A DNA stretch of 64,000 bases from Opitutus sp. (GCA_024998815.1 JACEUQ010000002.1:1378501-1442500); one strand, 5' to 3'. Positions 15,662-24,214 are shown, numbered from the stretch's first letter. Translations and numbers: made by a program. The notes: generated by a model not told the origin, from the letters alone.

Positions 15662-16429
15662 TCAGCTTGCGGGTTCGTCGGCCAGGCGGTCTTTCATGCG
15701 GTAGGATTTGCCCTCGATGACGACGGTCTGGGCCCGGTGCAGTAGGCGGTCCAGGATCGCCGCGGTGATGCCAGCGTCGTTGTTAAAGATCCCTGCCCAG
15801 TGTTTGTAGGCCTTGTTGGTGGTGACGATCAGCGAGCCGCGTTCGTAGCGTTGGCTGACGATCTGGAAGAGCAGGTCGGCCCCCGACTTGTCGAGCGGCA
15901 GGTAGCCGACCTCATCGAGCACGAGCACCGCAGGGGTCATGTAACGCTTCAACTCGGCTTGCAACCGGTGCAGGGACTGGGCGGTGACCAGGGCGTTGAT
16001 CGCGTCCACCGCCGTCGTAAACAGCACCGTGTAACCCGCCTGGCAGGCCGCGTAGCCCAACGCGCTCGCGAGATGTGTCTTCCCAAGCCCCACACCACCG
16101 CAAAACACCACGTTGGTGCGCTCCTTCACAAAACCCAGTTCGAAGAGGTGCCGCACCTGCGCTTCGTTCAACTCCTTGGGCCAGTCCCACTGGAACTGGT
16201 CGACGGTTTTCTTGACCGGGAAGCGCGCTGCCTGGATGCGCCGCTCCAGCGCCCGGATCTGGCGGTCCTGGGTCTCGGCCTGCACCAGTCGGCGTAAAAA
16301 TTCGGCGTGCGAACAGCGCGCCTTGGCCGCCTCGGCGGTCAGTTCGCCGTGGTGACGCAACAGGTAACCGAGTTTCAGATACTTGAGCTGGTCTTTTAAT
16401 AAATCGGGTTTTTCGGGTTCTGTTTTCAT
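15662..16429 (-). CDS. istB: IS21-family helper ATPase IstB
   Basis: The 255-residue AAA+ ATPase is related to DnaC. Walker A is GGVGLGKTHLA, Walker B is VLVLDEVGYLPLD, the sensor segment is SLIVTTNKAYKHWA, and the end LHRAQTVVIEGKSYRMKD is typical of IstB. It assists IstA in target capture and strand transfer. Its ATG overlaps the istA stop (ATGA). The second copy at 40663-41430 is nearly identical. Confidence 0.93.
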   Translation of the reverse strand: MKTEPEKPDLLKDQLKYLKLGYLLRHHGELTAEAAKARCSHAEFLRRLVQAETQDRQIRALERRIQAARFPVKKTVDQFQWDWPKELNEAQVRHLFELGFVKERTNVVFCGGVGLGKTHLASALGYAACQAGYTVLFTTAVDAINALVTAQSLHRLQAELKRYMTPAVLVLDEVGYLPLDKSGADLLFQIVSQRYERGSLIVTTNKAYKHWAGIFNNDAGITAAILDRLLHRAQTVVIEGKSYRMKDRLADEPAS

Positions 16430-17892
16430 TGGGTATAGGGGCTTAAATCCGGGGGACGCAGTTCGAGTTCCAGTGCGGCCAACGCGTCGGCGCGGGTGAG
16501 GTGGATCGGCCCGGCTTGCGGCAAGGCCCGCGCGCGTTGTTCGAGCAAGTTGAGGATGTAATCGCTGGAGTAGGCGCCGAGTTCATGGGCGCTTTCGATC
16601 GCCCGGCCGACTGCCTCCGTTCCATACAGGGCCACCAAACCCACGATAGTCGCCAGGTGGTGTCCCGCGTTGAGCCGGCGCTCCTCCAGCCCCCGTTGGT
16701 AGGCGGGTGCCGCCGGGCTCAGTTCCAAAAACCGTAGCCGCAGGCGCTGCCGCGCCCCCTGCCGTTTGCGCTCCTCGAGTTCGCGCACATGCTCGGGGTT
16801 TTCCACATCGGCGCGGCGGGCAAAACTGCGGGCATGCTCGGCCACCAGGGTGCGGTCCGCATAAAACCTCACCTGCGCCCCCTCGATCTGCGCGGTGAGT
16901 AGCGCCCCGGCAAACTTCGTGGGCACCGAGTAGCGGTTCGTTTCGATACTCACCCGGCACCGCCGCGACGCCCGCACGCTTAAGGTGCGCACCGCCGGAC
17001 TGGCCACCGGGTTAAGCGGCAGGAGCGCAGCGCGCTCCTCGGGCAGCCGGTCCACCGGCCGGCCCTGGGTTTCAGCGTGAACGCGCACGTTGGCCACCGT
17101 TTCCAGCCACAAGCTGGCGGCCGGCCCCAGCTCGGTAAACCCGTTCATCTGCCGCCCGCCAAGGAAGCTTTTTTTCACGTAACCCACCGCGTTTTCCACC
17201 ATGCCCTTGGACTGCGGATGCCCCGGCCCGCACGCTTTTATCGTAAACCCGTAGTGCCGGGCAAAGTCCAGGTACTGGGCGTTGTACACCGGGTCGGTCC
17301 CGGGCACATGCGAGAGGACGGCCGTCTTGCAGTTGTCCACCATCACCTCGCGCGGCACCCCGCCGAGTTTTTCAAAGGCGCGCCGGTGACAGCCCAGCCA
17401 CCACTCCTGGCCCTGCCCGAGGGTAAATTCCACATGCAGGAACCGGCTGTACCCCAAAACCATGACGAAAAAACTTAAAGCCCGCCGGGTGCCGTCCACC
17501 TCCACCGCGCCAAAACTGCCCCAGTCCACCTGCGCGGTCTGGCCGGGGGCAAACTTGAGGGTAAGAAACGCCTCCAGGTTCCTCGGCCGCACCCGCCGCA
17601 CGTAGTCTTTCAAAATTGAATACCCGCCCGTGTACCCCCGCTCGCGCACCTTTTGCCAGAGCTGCATGGCGGTGAACGGATGGGCCTCCAGCCAGCGCGC
17701 GATCGCCGGCTTGTGCACGTCGAGCTTGCTTGGCCTAGGCACCTGCGCGGCCTGGCTGCGCACGTACTTTTCCTGCGCCTGCCAGCGCCTCACCGTCTGC
17801 ACGTGCAACTGGAGCGAGCGGGCGATTTGCGGCGCACTGTGACCGGCCGCCTCCGCCTGTTTTATCCGGCAATACAGTTCGTAATCGATCAC
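16426..17892 (-). CDS. istA: IS21-family transposase IstA
   Basis: The protein has 488 residues with a GTG start, which the second copy also uses. An N-terminal HTH (about 1-60) is followed by an rve/DDE integrase core (about 110-300): APGQTAQVDWGSFGAVEVDG with the first Asp, REVMVDNCKTAVLSH with the second Asp, and GPGHPQSKGMVENAVGYVKK with the Glu. The C-terminal part includes the Mu-type beta-barrel SRRCRVSIETNRYSVPTKF. The stop overlaps the istB start and the start overlaps the end of a passenger gene. Confidence 0.93.
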   Translation of the reverse strand: MIDYELYCRIKQAEAAGHSAPQIARSLQLHVQTVRRWQAQEKYVRSQAAQVPRPSKLDVHKPAIARWLEAHPFTAMQLWQKVRERGYTGGYSILKDYVRRVRPRNLEAFLTLKFAPGQTAQVDWGSFGAVEVDGTRRALSFFVMVLGYSRFLHVEFTLGQGQEWWLGCHRRAFEKLGGVPREVMVDNCKTAVLSHVPGTDPVYNAQYLDFARHYGFTIKACGPGHPQSKGMVENAVGYVKKSFLGGRQMNGFTELGPAASLWLETVANVRVHAETQGRPVDRLPEERAALLPLNPVASPAVRTLSVRASRRCRVSIETNRYSVPTKFAGALLTAQIEGAQVRFYADRTLVAEHARSFARRADVENPEHVRELEERKRQGARQRLRLRFLELSPAAPAYQRGLEERRLNAGHHLATIVGLVALYGTEAVGRAIESAHELGAYSSDYILNLLEQRARALPQAGPIHLTRADALAALELELRPPDLSPYTQ

Positions 17893-18248
17893 GCGCCCAC
17901 CTCCCGGCTCGGCGGCGGCGTTGCCGCCAGCGTGTGCGTTGGCCTGCCCCGGTCCAAGGAGAGCACCTGGTAAAGTGGCGCGGCGTAGGCGATCACCCCG
18001 GCCTCGATTAACTGCCGGCGCGCCTCGACCAGGCCGTCCTCGCTGAGCGTGAGCAGCCGGGCCAGGGTGCGCGTGGCGTAGTAACTCAGCCCGTCGGCGT
18101 CGCCCACGGTGACCAGGACCAGATAGAGGCCCCAGGCGGGGGCACTGGCCCGCCCCAGGTAATTGCCCCGCACCAGCCGGTGGTCCAGCCAGCTAAACTG
18201 GGCCGGCGTGCGCCGGAGTTGTTCGCGATCGATCGGTTGTTTTTGCAT
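17889..18248 (-). CDS. IS21 passenger gene, winged-helix-like protein of unknown function
   Basis: The 119-residue protein contains FSWLDHRLVRGNYLGRA, then GLYLVLVTVGDADGLSYYAT, LARLLTLSEDGLVEARRQLI and EAGVIAYAAPLYQVLSL. This resembles a winged-helix (replication-initiator or GntR-like) DNA-binding domain. I recognise the pattern as one that accompanies IS21 elements in other bacteria, but no function is established to my knowledge. It overlaps istA by 4 bases and the upstream passenger gene by 56, so all four are one transcription unit. The second IS21 copy retains only its last 65 codons. Confidence 0.7.
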   Translation of the reverse strand: MQKQPIDREQLRRTPAQFSWLDHRLVRGNYLGRASAPAWGLYLVLVTVGDADGLSYYATRTLARLLTLSEDGLVEARRQLIEAGVIAYAAPLYQVLSLDRGRPTHTLAATPPPSREVGA

Positions 18249-18750
18249 AATCGGGCGGCTGGACGTCGATGCCCAGGATCACCCGCCCCCGGGATTGCAG
18301 GTGTCGCAGCATGGGTTCGAGGTCCTCTTGTAACGTCACTCCGGCGAACTGCGCGATAAGCCCCACGAGCACAGGGTTTTGCGACTCCCATCTGTCTTGT
18401 AACGGCACGCAGGGATTCGGTAACGCCACCTCGGCGACCGGCTCGGCTTTAGGCTGGTGCACAACGGATTGCGTAGTTGGGATGTCTTGTAACGCCACCC
18501 GCCGTCGCGGCCCCCTCCGCCTTGAGTACCCCGGATTGGCCTTCCGCCACTCCTGCACCCGTTGGACATTTTCTGGGCCTTTCCAGTGGTCGAGGTTCTC
18601 CGGCTTCGCCAACCATTTGGCCTGACTGGCCGCCCGGCTCGCCCGTCGGCATCCCGGCTTCCCGCAGTAGCGCTGACGCTCGCGGTTATGCGCGTCGGGC
18701 AGAAAGAAATCGACACAGTGCAAACACTTGCGTGAACCGGTTGGATGCAT
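18193..18750 (-). CDS. IS21 passenger gene, zinc-finger-like protein of unknown function
   Basis: The 185-residue protein is the first gene of the IS21 operon. Residues about 9-35 hold CLHC and RYCGKPGCRRA, a likely four-Cys zinc site. A basic segment ASQAKWLAKPENLDHWKGPE and ENVQRVQEWRKANPGY follow, and the C-terminal half is less ordered. Zinc-finger proteins of this pattern are found beside IS21 elements elsewhere; a role in DNA binding or regulation of transposition is inferred. It has no counterpart in the truncated IS21 at 39007. Confidence 0.65.
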   Translation of the reverse strand: MHPTGSRKCLHCVDFFLPDAHNRERQRYCGKPGCRRASRAASQAKWLAKPENLDHWKGPENVQRVQEWRKANPGYSRRRGPRRRVALQDIPTTQSVVHQPKAEPVAEVALPNPCVPLQDRWESQNPVLVGLIAQFAGVTLQEDLEPMLRHLQSRGRVILGIDVQPPDYAKTTDRSRTTPAHAGPV

Positions 18751-18942
18751 CGCTGTGCATCCGCCAAGCGTCCCGCCGGTTCAATCTCCACCCATTCGCA
18801 CCCCTCATATCCCCAGCCGGACAGGGAAGAAAACCCACCCACGGAAGAAGAGTATTACTCTTTTTAAGGGGAAGAAGATCCACCGAAGAAGAAGTGCATT
18901 CCTAACCGCCAGAAATAGACGCTTTCCCGCTCGCCGCTCACA

Positions 18943-19499
18943 ATCACCAGACCGGTGGGAGTCCGCGTATAATCATAACGCGAAAAGGAAACCAGCCACT
19001 CGCTGCCCACCCGCACGGCTTCGTGCTCGCTCAACGGCCCCAGAGGAATCTGGGCGCAGACCGTCCATTGTTTATTCTTACGATTAATCGCCACCCCACT
19101 GGCGATCGGCAGATCCATAAAGGTAAAGGCGTGGACTTCCCCTTCCCTCACCCCGGCTTTATCCTGCGGGAAACGCACTTGATATTGCTGATTTCCCGGC
19201 GTGACGTGGAATTCATAATAAGCCTCCTGGCCCACCGGTTTGATAAAAACCTCAAACACATCGCCCACCAAATACGCTTCTTCATTAAAGGCGGTGGCGG
19301 GATTGAATATATCCTGATCCGGCAGGATGGCCTGGACCAATAAATCCCGGCCATACCAGGCAAACCGGACGGTACCGCCGTCATTTGATTCAGGGCCTTT
19401 CCACGCCTGGTGCAGAGTCAGCACCGGCTCGGCGACCGCCGGACGGTGCGCCCAGCTGAACAGGTAAATTGCGTCAAAGCACGGACAGTTGATCGTCAT
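18943..19499 (-). pseudogene. CBM9-like carbohydrate-binding protein, N-terminal part, split by IS21
   Basis: The 5' part of the gene encodes about 185 residues of a CBM9-like beta-sandwich: LTLHQAWKGPESNDGGTVRF, AWYGRDLLVQAILPDQDIFN, GDVFEVFIKPVGQEAYYEFH, and WTVCAQIPLGPL. The IS21 then interrupts after ...RTPTGLVI. Removing the IS21 and one ATCACCA copy joins 557 and 79 bases into exactly 212 codons including the stop. Such short CBM9-like proteins bind sugars or form part of carbohydrate-active proteins. No signal peptide is evident. A second insertion (19522-22648) lies 22 bases before its ATG, so the gene has lost both promoter and end. Confidence 0.8.
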
Positions 19500-19720
19500 G
19501 GGTTCGATTGTGTAATAAGTAGAGCCTGTCCCAAATTTCCGGATTTTTAAAAAGTGCGCAGAGGTCCATTGGGATTGCGGGCGAACGAGGTGGCACGAAT
19601 CACCCCAGCGACGTTAAACGGCGGCCCGAATCGATTTTTCCCGCCCCCAAGCGCGGTAGTAAGGTACGGCAAAGCCGGGGCGAGCCCCAGGGTTATTCAC
19701 ATTTTTGCCGGAAAATTGAA

Positions 19721-21214
19721 TTAAGCGGCCAGCGGAAGTGTTATTTCCTCGGCAAGGATTCGTGACACCAGCCAGAGGTTGTGACCGAGTACACTCCAAC
19801 CCACCGAACGGTAGCGGTTGGCAAACCCTTTACAGCGCAAGCGTCCGCCGAGGCGTTGTTTGAGGATCGCAATGCGCGCTTCGGTCGCCGAACGGCGCCG
19901 CTGCAATTGGGCGAAGCGTTTTTCGCTCAAACGCTCCTTGAGCGCGTGCGGATCACGCGGGCATACCGCATCGTAAACGTCTTGTTGCTTGAGCATTGCG
20001 GAAGTTTTTTTGGTGGCGAAGCCGCGGTCGGTGCCGACCGCGCTAATCGGCGCACTCAGGTCAAAGCGGTTCTGCCGCGCCAGGCTTTCCTCGAGTTGGC
20101 ACCATTCTGCCGGAGCCGCGCCCTGGTAGAGTTGCCAGTCGGTGATTAAACCGGAGAGCGCCTCGCTCAACAGCAACGAGTTGCCAAACTCGACTTGGCT
20201 CCCTGCTTTGCCGCGAACCAGTACGTTCACATCAAGTTCATGCACGCTGAGGATCTTTTGGTCGTTGGGCACCGGGCGTCCGCCGATGATGCGCTCGTGG
20301 GCCTGCTTGATGACGGCGGGCAGTTGGCCGAGCATAGCGTCGATGCGGGTGGTTATCCGCTTGGTTTGGCGTTGGCTGTAATGGGTTTGGCTATACTTCT
20401 GCGCCAACAGGTCGCGGTGGCGGCGGGCATGTTCTCCGATCGTGCGTAACAGCGTCTTCATCTTGCGCAGGATCTGTTTACGCGCGCGCTTGGCGTCGTT
20501 GCGGCGGCCTGCGTGGGTCATTGACATGCACAACTTGTTCATCTGCTTGGCAAAGCACTCCGGCTCTTCAGGCATACGGTGGAGCAGTCCAGCGCGGCGG
20601 ATTAAAATCATGGCCTTGAGCAAAGTCTTGGACACATCACGCAACAGCACCCAGTCCACCGGGAAGTGGATGTTGGTCTCCAAGCACGTGCCGTCGATGA
20701 GGCAAACATCCATGTCCAGCGGCGCGCTCAACCCGAGTTCAGTGGCGCGATCCTTCTCGCCGCACATCTCCACCAACACTTGCCCCATCCAGCGCACCTG
20801 TTCGGCGGTGAAAAACTTCGAGGCCCGCTCCAGCACACTTTTGGACGCCCCCTTGATTCCCTCAAGCGTGCGAACACCGCAAAAATCCGCCAGTAAATCA
20901 CTTGAGGCAATGCTACGGGAAAGCTCGCGAAAGGATATGTTGCCCAAATGCACCCGCAACACTTCAAAGCGTAACGCTTTGAGCGCAAACTCCATACGCT
21001 GGCGTAGTTGTGCGACACTGGCTTGGCCTGCCCCCGCCTTGGCAAAGTCCATCGCCATCGTCTCCAAGTGGCTGCCACGCAACAACGCGTCGAGTCCTTC
21101 CAATTGCTGGCGAAACTCGGCGTAATCTTTATTGGCACCGACTGGCGTTAGCGCCGGACGCAACCAGCGTTGCAGGGCAATGGCCGAGGTGGCGGATACG
21201 GGTTTTGACTTCAT
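19721..21214 (-). CDS. DDE transposase (IS1182/ISNCY-like)
   Basis: The protein has 497 residues. Candidate catalytic residues are Asp in DMDVCLIDGTCLETNIHFPVD, Asp in SAVGTDRGFATKKT, and Glu in QRRRSATEARIAILKQRLGG. The end YRSVGWSVLGHNLWLVSRIL is typical of IS5/IS1182-related transposases with an alpha-helical insertion between the second Asp and the Glu. It is intact; the ISL3 insertion lies just beyond its start codon at 21230 and probably removed its promoter from the start. Confidence 0.75.
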   Translation of the reverse strand: MKSKPVSATSAIALQRWLRPALTPVGANKDYAEFRQQLEGLDALLRGSHLETMAMDFAKAGAGQASVAQLRQRMEFALKALRFEVLRVHLGNISFRELSRSIASSDLLADFCGVRTLEGIKGASKSVLERASKFFTAEQVRWMGQVLVEMCGEKDRATELGLSAPLDMDVCLIDGTCLETNIHFPVDWVLLRDVSKTLLKAMILIRRAGLLHRMPEEPECFAKQMNKLCMSMTHAGRRNDAKRARKQILRKMKTLLRTIGEHARRHRDLLAQKYSQTHYSQRQTKRITTRIDAMLGQLPAVIKQAHERIIGGRPVPNDQKILSVHELDVNVLVRGKAGSQVEFGNSLLLSEALSGLITDWQLYQGAAPAEWCQLEESLARQNRFDLSAPISAVGTDRGFATKKTSAMLKQQDVYDAVCPRDPHALKERLSEKRFAQLQRRRSATEARIAILKQRLGGRLRCKGFANRYRSVGWSVLGHNLWLVSRILAEEITLPLAA

Positions 21215-21237
21215 GGCCGATTATAGCGGCTTTTTTT

Positions 21238-22550
21238 GGTTCTTCCCGTTTTGTTGTGGGTTCGGGCATAAAAGCAGCTAAAAAGTAAAGATGAGCATAA
21301 GCGCACATGAACATTACCGGCGGTTGCTGTTGCTGCCGGAACCGTGGGAAGTAACCAAAGTGGAGGAAGACATTCTCGGACTAAACGTGACGGTCTGGTT
21401 ACGATGGCCAGACGGGGCCAAGGTGCCGTGCCCAGTGTGCGGTCAGTTGATGCCTATTTACGACCGAATGAAGGAGCGGAGTTGGCGTCACCGTGATGTG
21501 ATGCAATATCGACTCGAACTGCGGTGCGCGGTGCCCCGCTGCGATTGCGAGGAGCATGGTGTTAAAACGATGCACGTGCCGTGGGCCGAACCAGGCTCGC
21601 GGTTCACCTCGCTTTTTGAAAGCTTTGCCGTGGCCGTGATCGCCTCTAGCCGATCGCTAAGCCAAGCCGCCGAGTTGCTGGGACTTCATTGGGATAGTGT
21701 ACAACGTATAATCGATCAGGCTGTTGAGCGAGGCTTGGCGCGGCGAAACCTCGACGGCATCACCCGAGTTGGCTTAGACGAAAAGAGTTTTTTGCGCGGT
21801 CAAAGCTACGTTTCATTGATGACCGATCTCACCGGTCGGCGGGTACTGGACGTGGTTCCAGGCCGGGATACAGGGAGTGGGTTAAAGCTTTGGGCATCAT
21901 TATCAAAGGAGCAAATTGACGGGATTGAAGCCGTCGCGATGGACATGGGTGCATCCTTCATCGCCGCCACCCACCAGGCCGCGCCCAACGCTGACATCGT
22001 TCACGACCGCTTTCATGTTTCAAAGCCTATGAACGAGGCGGTCGATCATACCCGCCGGGATGAGGCCGCTGAACTCGCTGCCAAAGGCGATGACATCTTA
22101 AAACGCACTCGCTTTCTTTGGCTGCATGGCATCGTTCCTGATGACCGCAAAGAGCACTTCGAGGCGCTGCTGGAGTCCAATCTTCGTACGGCCAAGGCAT
22201 GGGCTTATAAAGAGCAGCTGGTCGAGTTTTGGGGACAACCCAACGCCGATGCGGGTAATACTTTCTTCCAGCTGTGGTATCGCTCGGTTATGAGTAGCCG
22301 CCTGCCCAGAGTCAAAAAAGTAGCAAAGTCACTAAAAGCCCATCTGGCCGGATTACTGACTTACTTTAAGCACCGTATTTCGAATGCACTCACCGAGGGT
22401 TTTAATTCAAAAATCCAAGCAATTAAAGCCGATGCTCGTGGCTTCCGTAAGTTCGAAAACTATCGCACCCGTATTCTTTTCTTTTGTGGTAAACTCGACC
22501 TCGAGCCTAATTTCCCCCCAGCCCTAACCCACAGTATTCCGTGAAGAACC
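21238..22550 (+). mobile_element. ISL3-family insertion sequence (complete, 1313 bp)
   Basis: The ends GGTTCTTCCCG and CGTGAAGAACC are imperfect inverted repeats with the GGTTCTTC start typical of ISL3. An exact 8-bp duplication CTTTTTTT flanks it (21230-21237, 22551-22558), the size known for this family. It has landed inside the surrounding DDE element. Confidence 0.9.
21291..22544 (+). CDS. ISL3-family transposase
   Basis: The protein has 417 residues. An N-terminal zinc-binding domain shows CPVCGQ and later CAVPRCDC; a HTH segment SLSQAAELLGLHWDSVQRII follows. The DDE core shows GLDEKSFLRGQSYVSLMTDL, VAMDMGASFIAATHQAAPNA and IVHDRFHVSKPMNEAVD, with the catalytic Glu region ISNALTEGFNSKIQAIKADA and GFRKFENYRTRI near the end. 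All are hallmarks of ISL3 transposases. It is full length and apparently intact. Confidence 0.92.
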   Translation: MSISAHEHYRRLLLLPEPWEVTKVEEDILGLNVTVWLRWPDGAKVPCPVCGQLMPIYDRMKERSWRHRDVMQYRLELRCAVPRCDCEEHGVKTMHVPWAEPGSRFTSLFESFAVAVIASSRSLSQAAELLGLHWDSVQRIIDQAVERGLARRNLDGITRVGLDEKSFLRGQSYVSLMTDLTGRRVLDVVPGRDTGSGLKLWASLSKEQIDGIEAVAMDMGASFIAATHQAAPNADIVHDRFHVSKPMNEAVDHTRRDEAAELAAKGDDILKRTRFLWLHGIVPDDRKEHFEALLESNLRTAKAWAYKEQLVEFWGQPNADAGNTFFQLWYRSVMSSRLPRVKKVAKSLKAHLAGLLTYFKHRISNALTEGFNSKIQAIKADARGFRKFENYRTRILFFCGKLDLEPNFPPALTHSIP

Positions 22551-22684
22551 CTTTTTTTGACCAAAACCAGGGAATTACCCCTCTTTAGGCATCATTAAAC
22601 TTATGCTAATAGTTCACTGCTAGGTTTTTATGCTTTCGGGACAGGCTCTAAGTAGTAACATTCAAGATGTCGGATAAAACCCGA

Positions 22685-22778
22685 TTGTCTCGCGAAGTAT
22701 TCGAAGGGAGCGAAGGAACTGCCTGAGTTGCTTTGGGGTTGGTACTTCTTCCGGCTTCGCTCCCTTCGCGAGACAAAG
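22685..22778. repeat. Inverted repeat with TTGTCTCGCGAAG / CTTCGCGAGACAA arms
   Basis: The left arm TTGTCTCGCGAAG and GGGAGCGAAGGAA pair with TTCCGGCTTCGCTCCCTTCG and CGAGACAA; the left arm has a 9-base bulge (TATTCGAAG). The loop is about 30 bases. It looks like a palindromic dispersed repeat in the gene-free stretch 22649-22980. Confidence 0.5.
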
Positions 22779-22854
22779 GATTCGGGCTCGGGCATGTGCA
22801 GTACGGCGTTGGGGTTTAGCCCTAGTCTTAATATCAACTCAATGACTCGAACCC

Positions 22855-22933
22855 TTTAGCCGCAAAAAACGCAGAGTTCGCAGAGAACTACAGTGTAGGT
22901 TCTTTGCGTACTTTGCGTTCTTTTGCGGTTAAA
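22855..22933. repeat. Palindromic repeat of the GCAAAGAACGC type
   Basis: TTTAGCCGCAAAAAACGCAG and AGTTCGCAGAGAAC form the left arm; the right arm is GTTCTTTGCGTACTTTGCG and TTCTTTTGCGGTTAAA. About 34 bp pair with a few mismatches. It lies 48 bases beyond the stop of the kinase gene and may end its transcript. Confidence 0.6.
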
Positions 22934-22980
22934 CCGCCTTGATTGGCTCCGACCGATAGAATGTTACTGCCGACTAAGTA

Positions 22981-24099
22981 TTATTTCTTGCCGCGATGAC
23001 GGGCGACGATCGCCTGCAACTCCTTGTCGGCCGCTTCAATCCGGGCCACCAGACGCAACTGGTTGCGGGCACGGTCGAGGTTATGGCCTGGGCGTTTGGT
23101 TTTGAAATAGACGTCGCCTTGTAAGTAATCGGTTAAGAAACGCAGACCGACCTCGTAGGTCATCAGCTTGCCCGCGAAAATCAGATTATCCCACTCAGCC
23201 GGAGTAAGAATATCGCCAGCACCGGCAATATAGCCTTCCACAATCGCATCCACCACGGGGAGTGAAACTTGGATTTTCTCCTGATCAATTTCGTCCTCGG
23301 CGGCGGTGTTGCCGGCGAAACGCACCAAATCACCGAAATCATAGAGCGACAGGCCGGGCATGACGGTATCTAGGTCGATCACGCAGATGCCTGCACCGGT
23401 GGCGTCATCGAGCATCACATTATTCAATTTAGTATCATTGTGGGTGACGCGCTCGGGAATTTTCCCCGCGGCGACCAGCGCGAGCAGGCGGCCGGCATCG
23501 GCCTCGCGAGCGAAAGCGAAATCGAGTTCGGCCTGCACTTCTTTTTTGCGCCCAGCGACGTCGGCCTCGGCGGCTTTACGCAACGCGGCGAAACGCGACA
23601 CGGTGTTGTGGAAGTTGGGGATCGTCTCGTGGAGGCGAGTACCGGGCAGGTCGGCCAAGGCCTGCTGAAACAGACCGAAGGCGCGGGCGGCCTCACGGGC
23701 CTGGGCGGGTTTTTCTACCGCATCGTAGGTGCGGGCTTTTTCGATAAAAAGATAAACGCGCCAGAAATTACCGCAGGCAGTTTTATAAAACGGGGCGCCG
23801 TCGCGGGTGAGCACCAAGGTGAGTGCGGCCCGGCTGTCGCCACCGGCCGTTTTGGCGACTACGTGGGCGGTCACCCGGCTGATGTTTTCCATCAACTCGG
23901 GCACGTTTTTAAAGATATTATGATTTACCCGCTGAAAGATATAGCGAACGGGTGCGCCGGCTTGGTCAAAGCAGAGCGCGTAGGTGTCGTTGATATGACC
24001 GCTGCCGTAGCGGTCGAAACTCACCAGCTTGCCGTGAAGGGCAAACTGGGCGGCGATGGCGCGCATTTCGTCGAGAGAAAGAGTGGTAGCAGGGGACAT
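22981..24099 (-). CDS. APH-fold sugar kinase, N-acetylhexosamine 1-kinase (NahK)-like
   Basis: The 372-residue protein is related to aminoglycoside phosphotransferases. The kinase motifs are VTHNDTKLNNVMLD (catalytic loop) and ICVIDLDTVMPGLSLYDFGD (metal-binding loop). The same combination occurs in bifidobacterial NahK, which phosphorylates GlcNAc/GalNAc at C1. The following genes of the same strand group are an epimerase and a nucleotidyltransferase, exactly the steps needed to turn a sugar-1-phosphate into a nucleotide sugar. The substrate is an inference from this context. The start at 24099 is favoured over the upstream in-frame Met at 24144. Confidence 0.75.
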   Translation of the reverse strand: MSPATTLSLDEMRAIAAQFALHGKLVSFDRYGSGHINDTYALCFDQAGAPVRYIFQRVNHNIFKNVPELMENISRVTAHVVAKTAGGDSRAALTLVLTRDGAPFYKTACGNFWRVYLFIEKARTYDAVEKPAQAREAARAFGLFQQALADLPGTRLHETIPNFHNTVSRFAALRKAAEADVAGRKKEVQAELDFAFAREADAGRLLALVAAGKIPERVTHNDTKLNNVMLDDATGAGICVIDLDTVMPGLSLYDFGDLVRFAGNTAAEDEIDQEKIQVSLPVVDAIVEGYIAGAGDILTPAEWDNLIFAGKLMTYEVGLRFLTDYLQGDVYFKTKRPGHNLDRARNQLRLVARIEAADKELQAIVARHRGKK

Positions 24100-24150
24100 G
24101 TGATTCAGGCGTAATGCTAATTCTTGATTAAAATATGACGGCAATTCGGC

Positions 24151-24214
24151 ATTGGCCAGGGACGGCCAACCCTACAAAAAGCAAGCGGTGTAGCGTTGGC
24201 CGTCCTCGGCCAAT
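24151..24214. repeat. GGCCGTCC inverted repeat between kinase and epimerase genes
   Basis: ATTGGCCAGGGACGGCCAAC and GTTGGCCGTCCTCGGCCAAT pair over 20 bases with two mismatches around a 24-base loop. A single related arm is at 9818-9837. It is a likely dispersed repeat, and may act as a processing or termination site between the two genes. Confidence 0.55.

Larger units (their letters stand above)
15561..18942 (-). mobile_element. IS21-family element with two passenger genes (complete, 3382 bp)
   Basis: Ends begin TGTGAGCGGCG and finish CGCCGCTCACA, with a second inverted block TCTATTTCTGGCGGTTA near both ends. A 7-bp target duplication ATCACCA flanks it (15554-15560 and 18943-18949). Gene order from the right end: two passenger genes, istA, istB, all overlapping or nearly so. 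It has inserted into a CBM9-like gene. A second, truncated copy lies at 39007-41531 and a remnant of the passenger-side end at 55155-55281. Confidence 0.92.
19522..22648 (-). mobile_element. DDE insertion sequence (IS1182/ISNCY-like) interrupted by an ISL3 element
   Basis: Inverted ends GAGCCTGTCCC (19522) and GGGACAGGCTC (ending 22648) are flanked on both sides by TAAGTA, a 6-bp target duplication. Without the inner ISL3 element and its duplication the length is about 1.8 kb. It carries one transposase (19721-21214) and sits just upstream of the CBM9-like gene. The family label is tentative. Confidence 0.8.
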
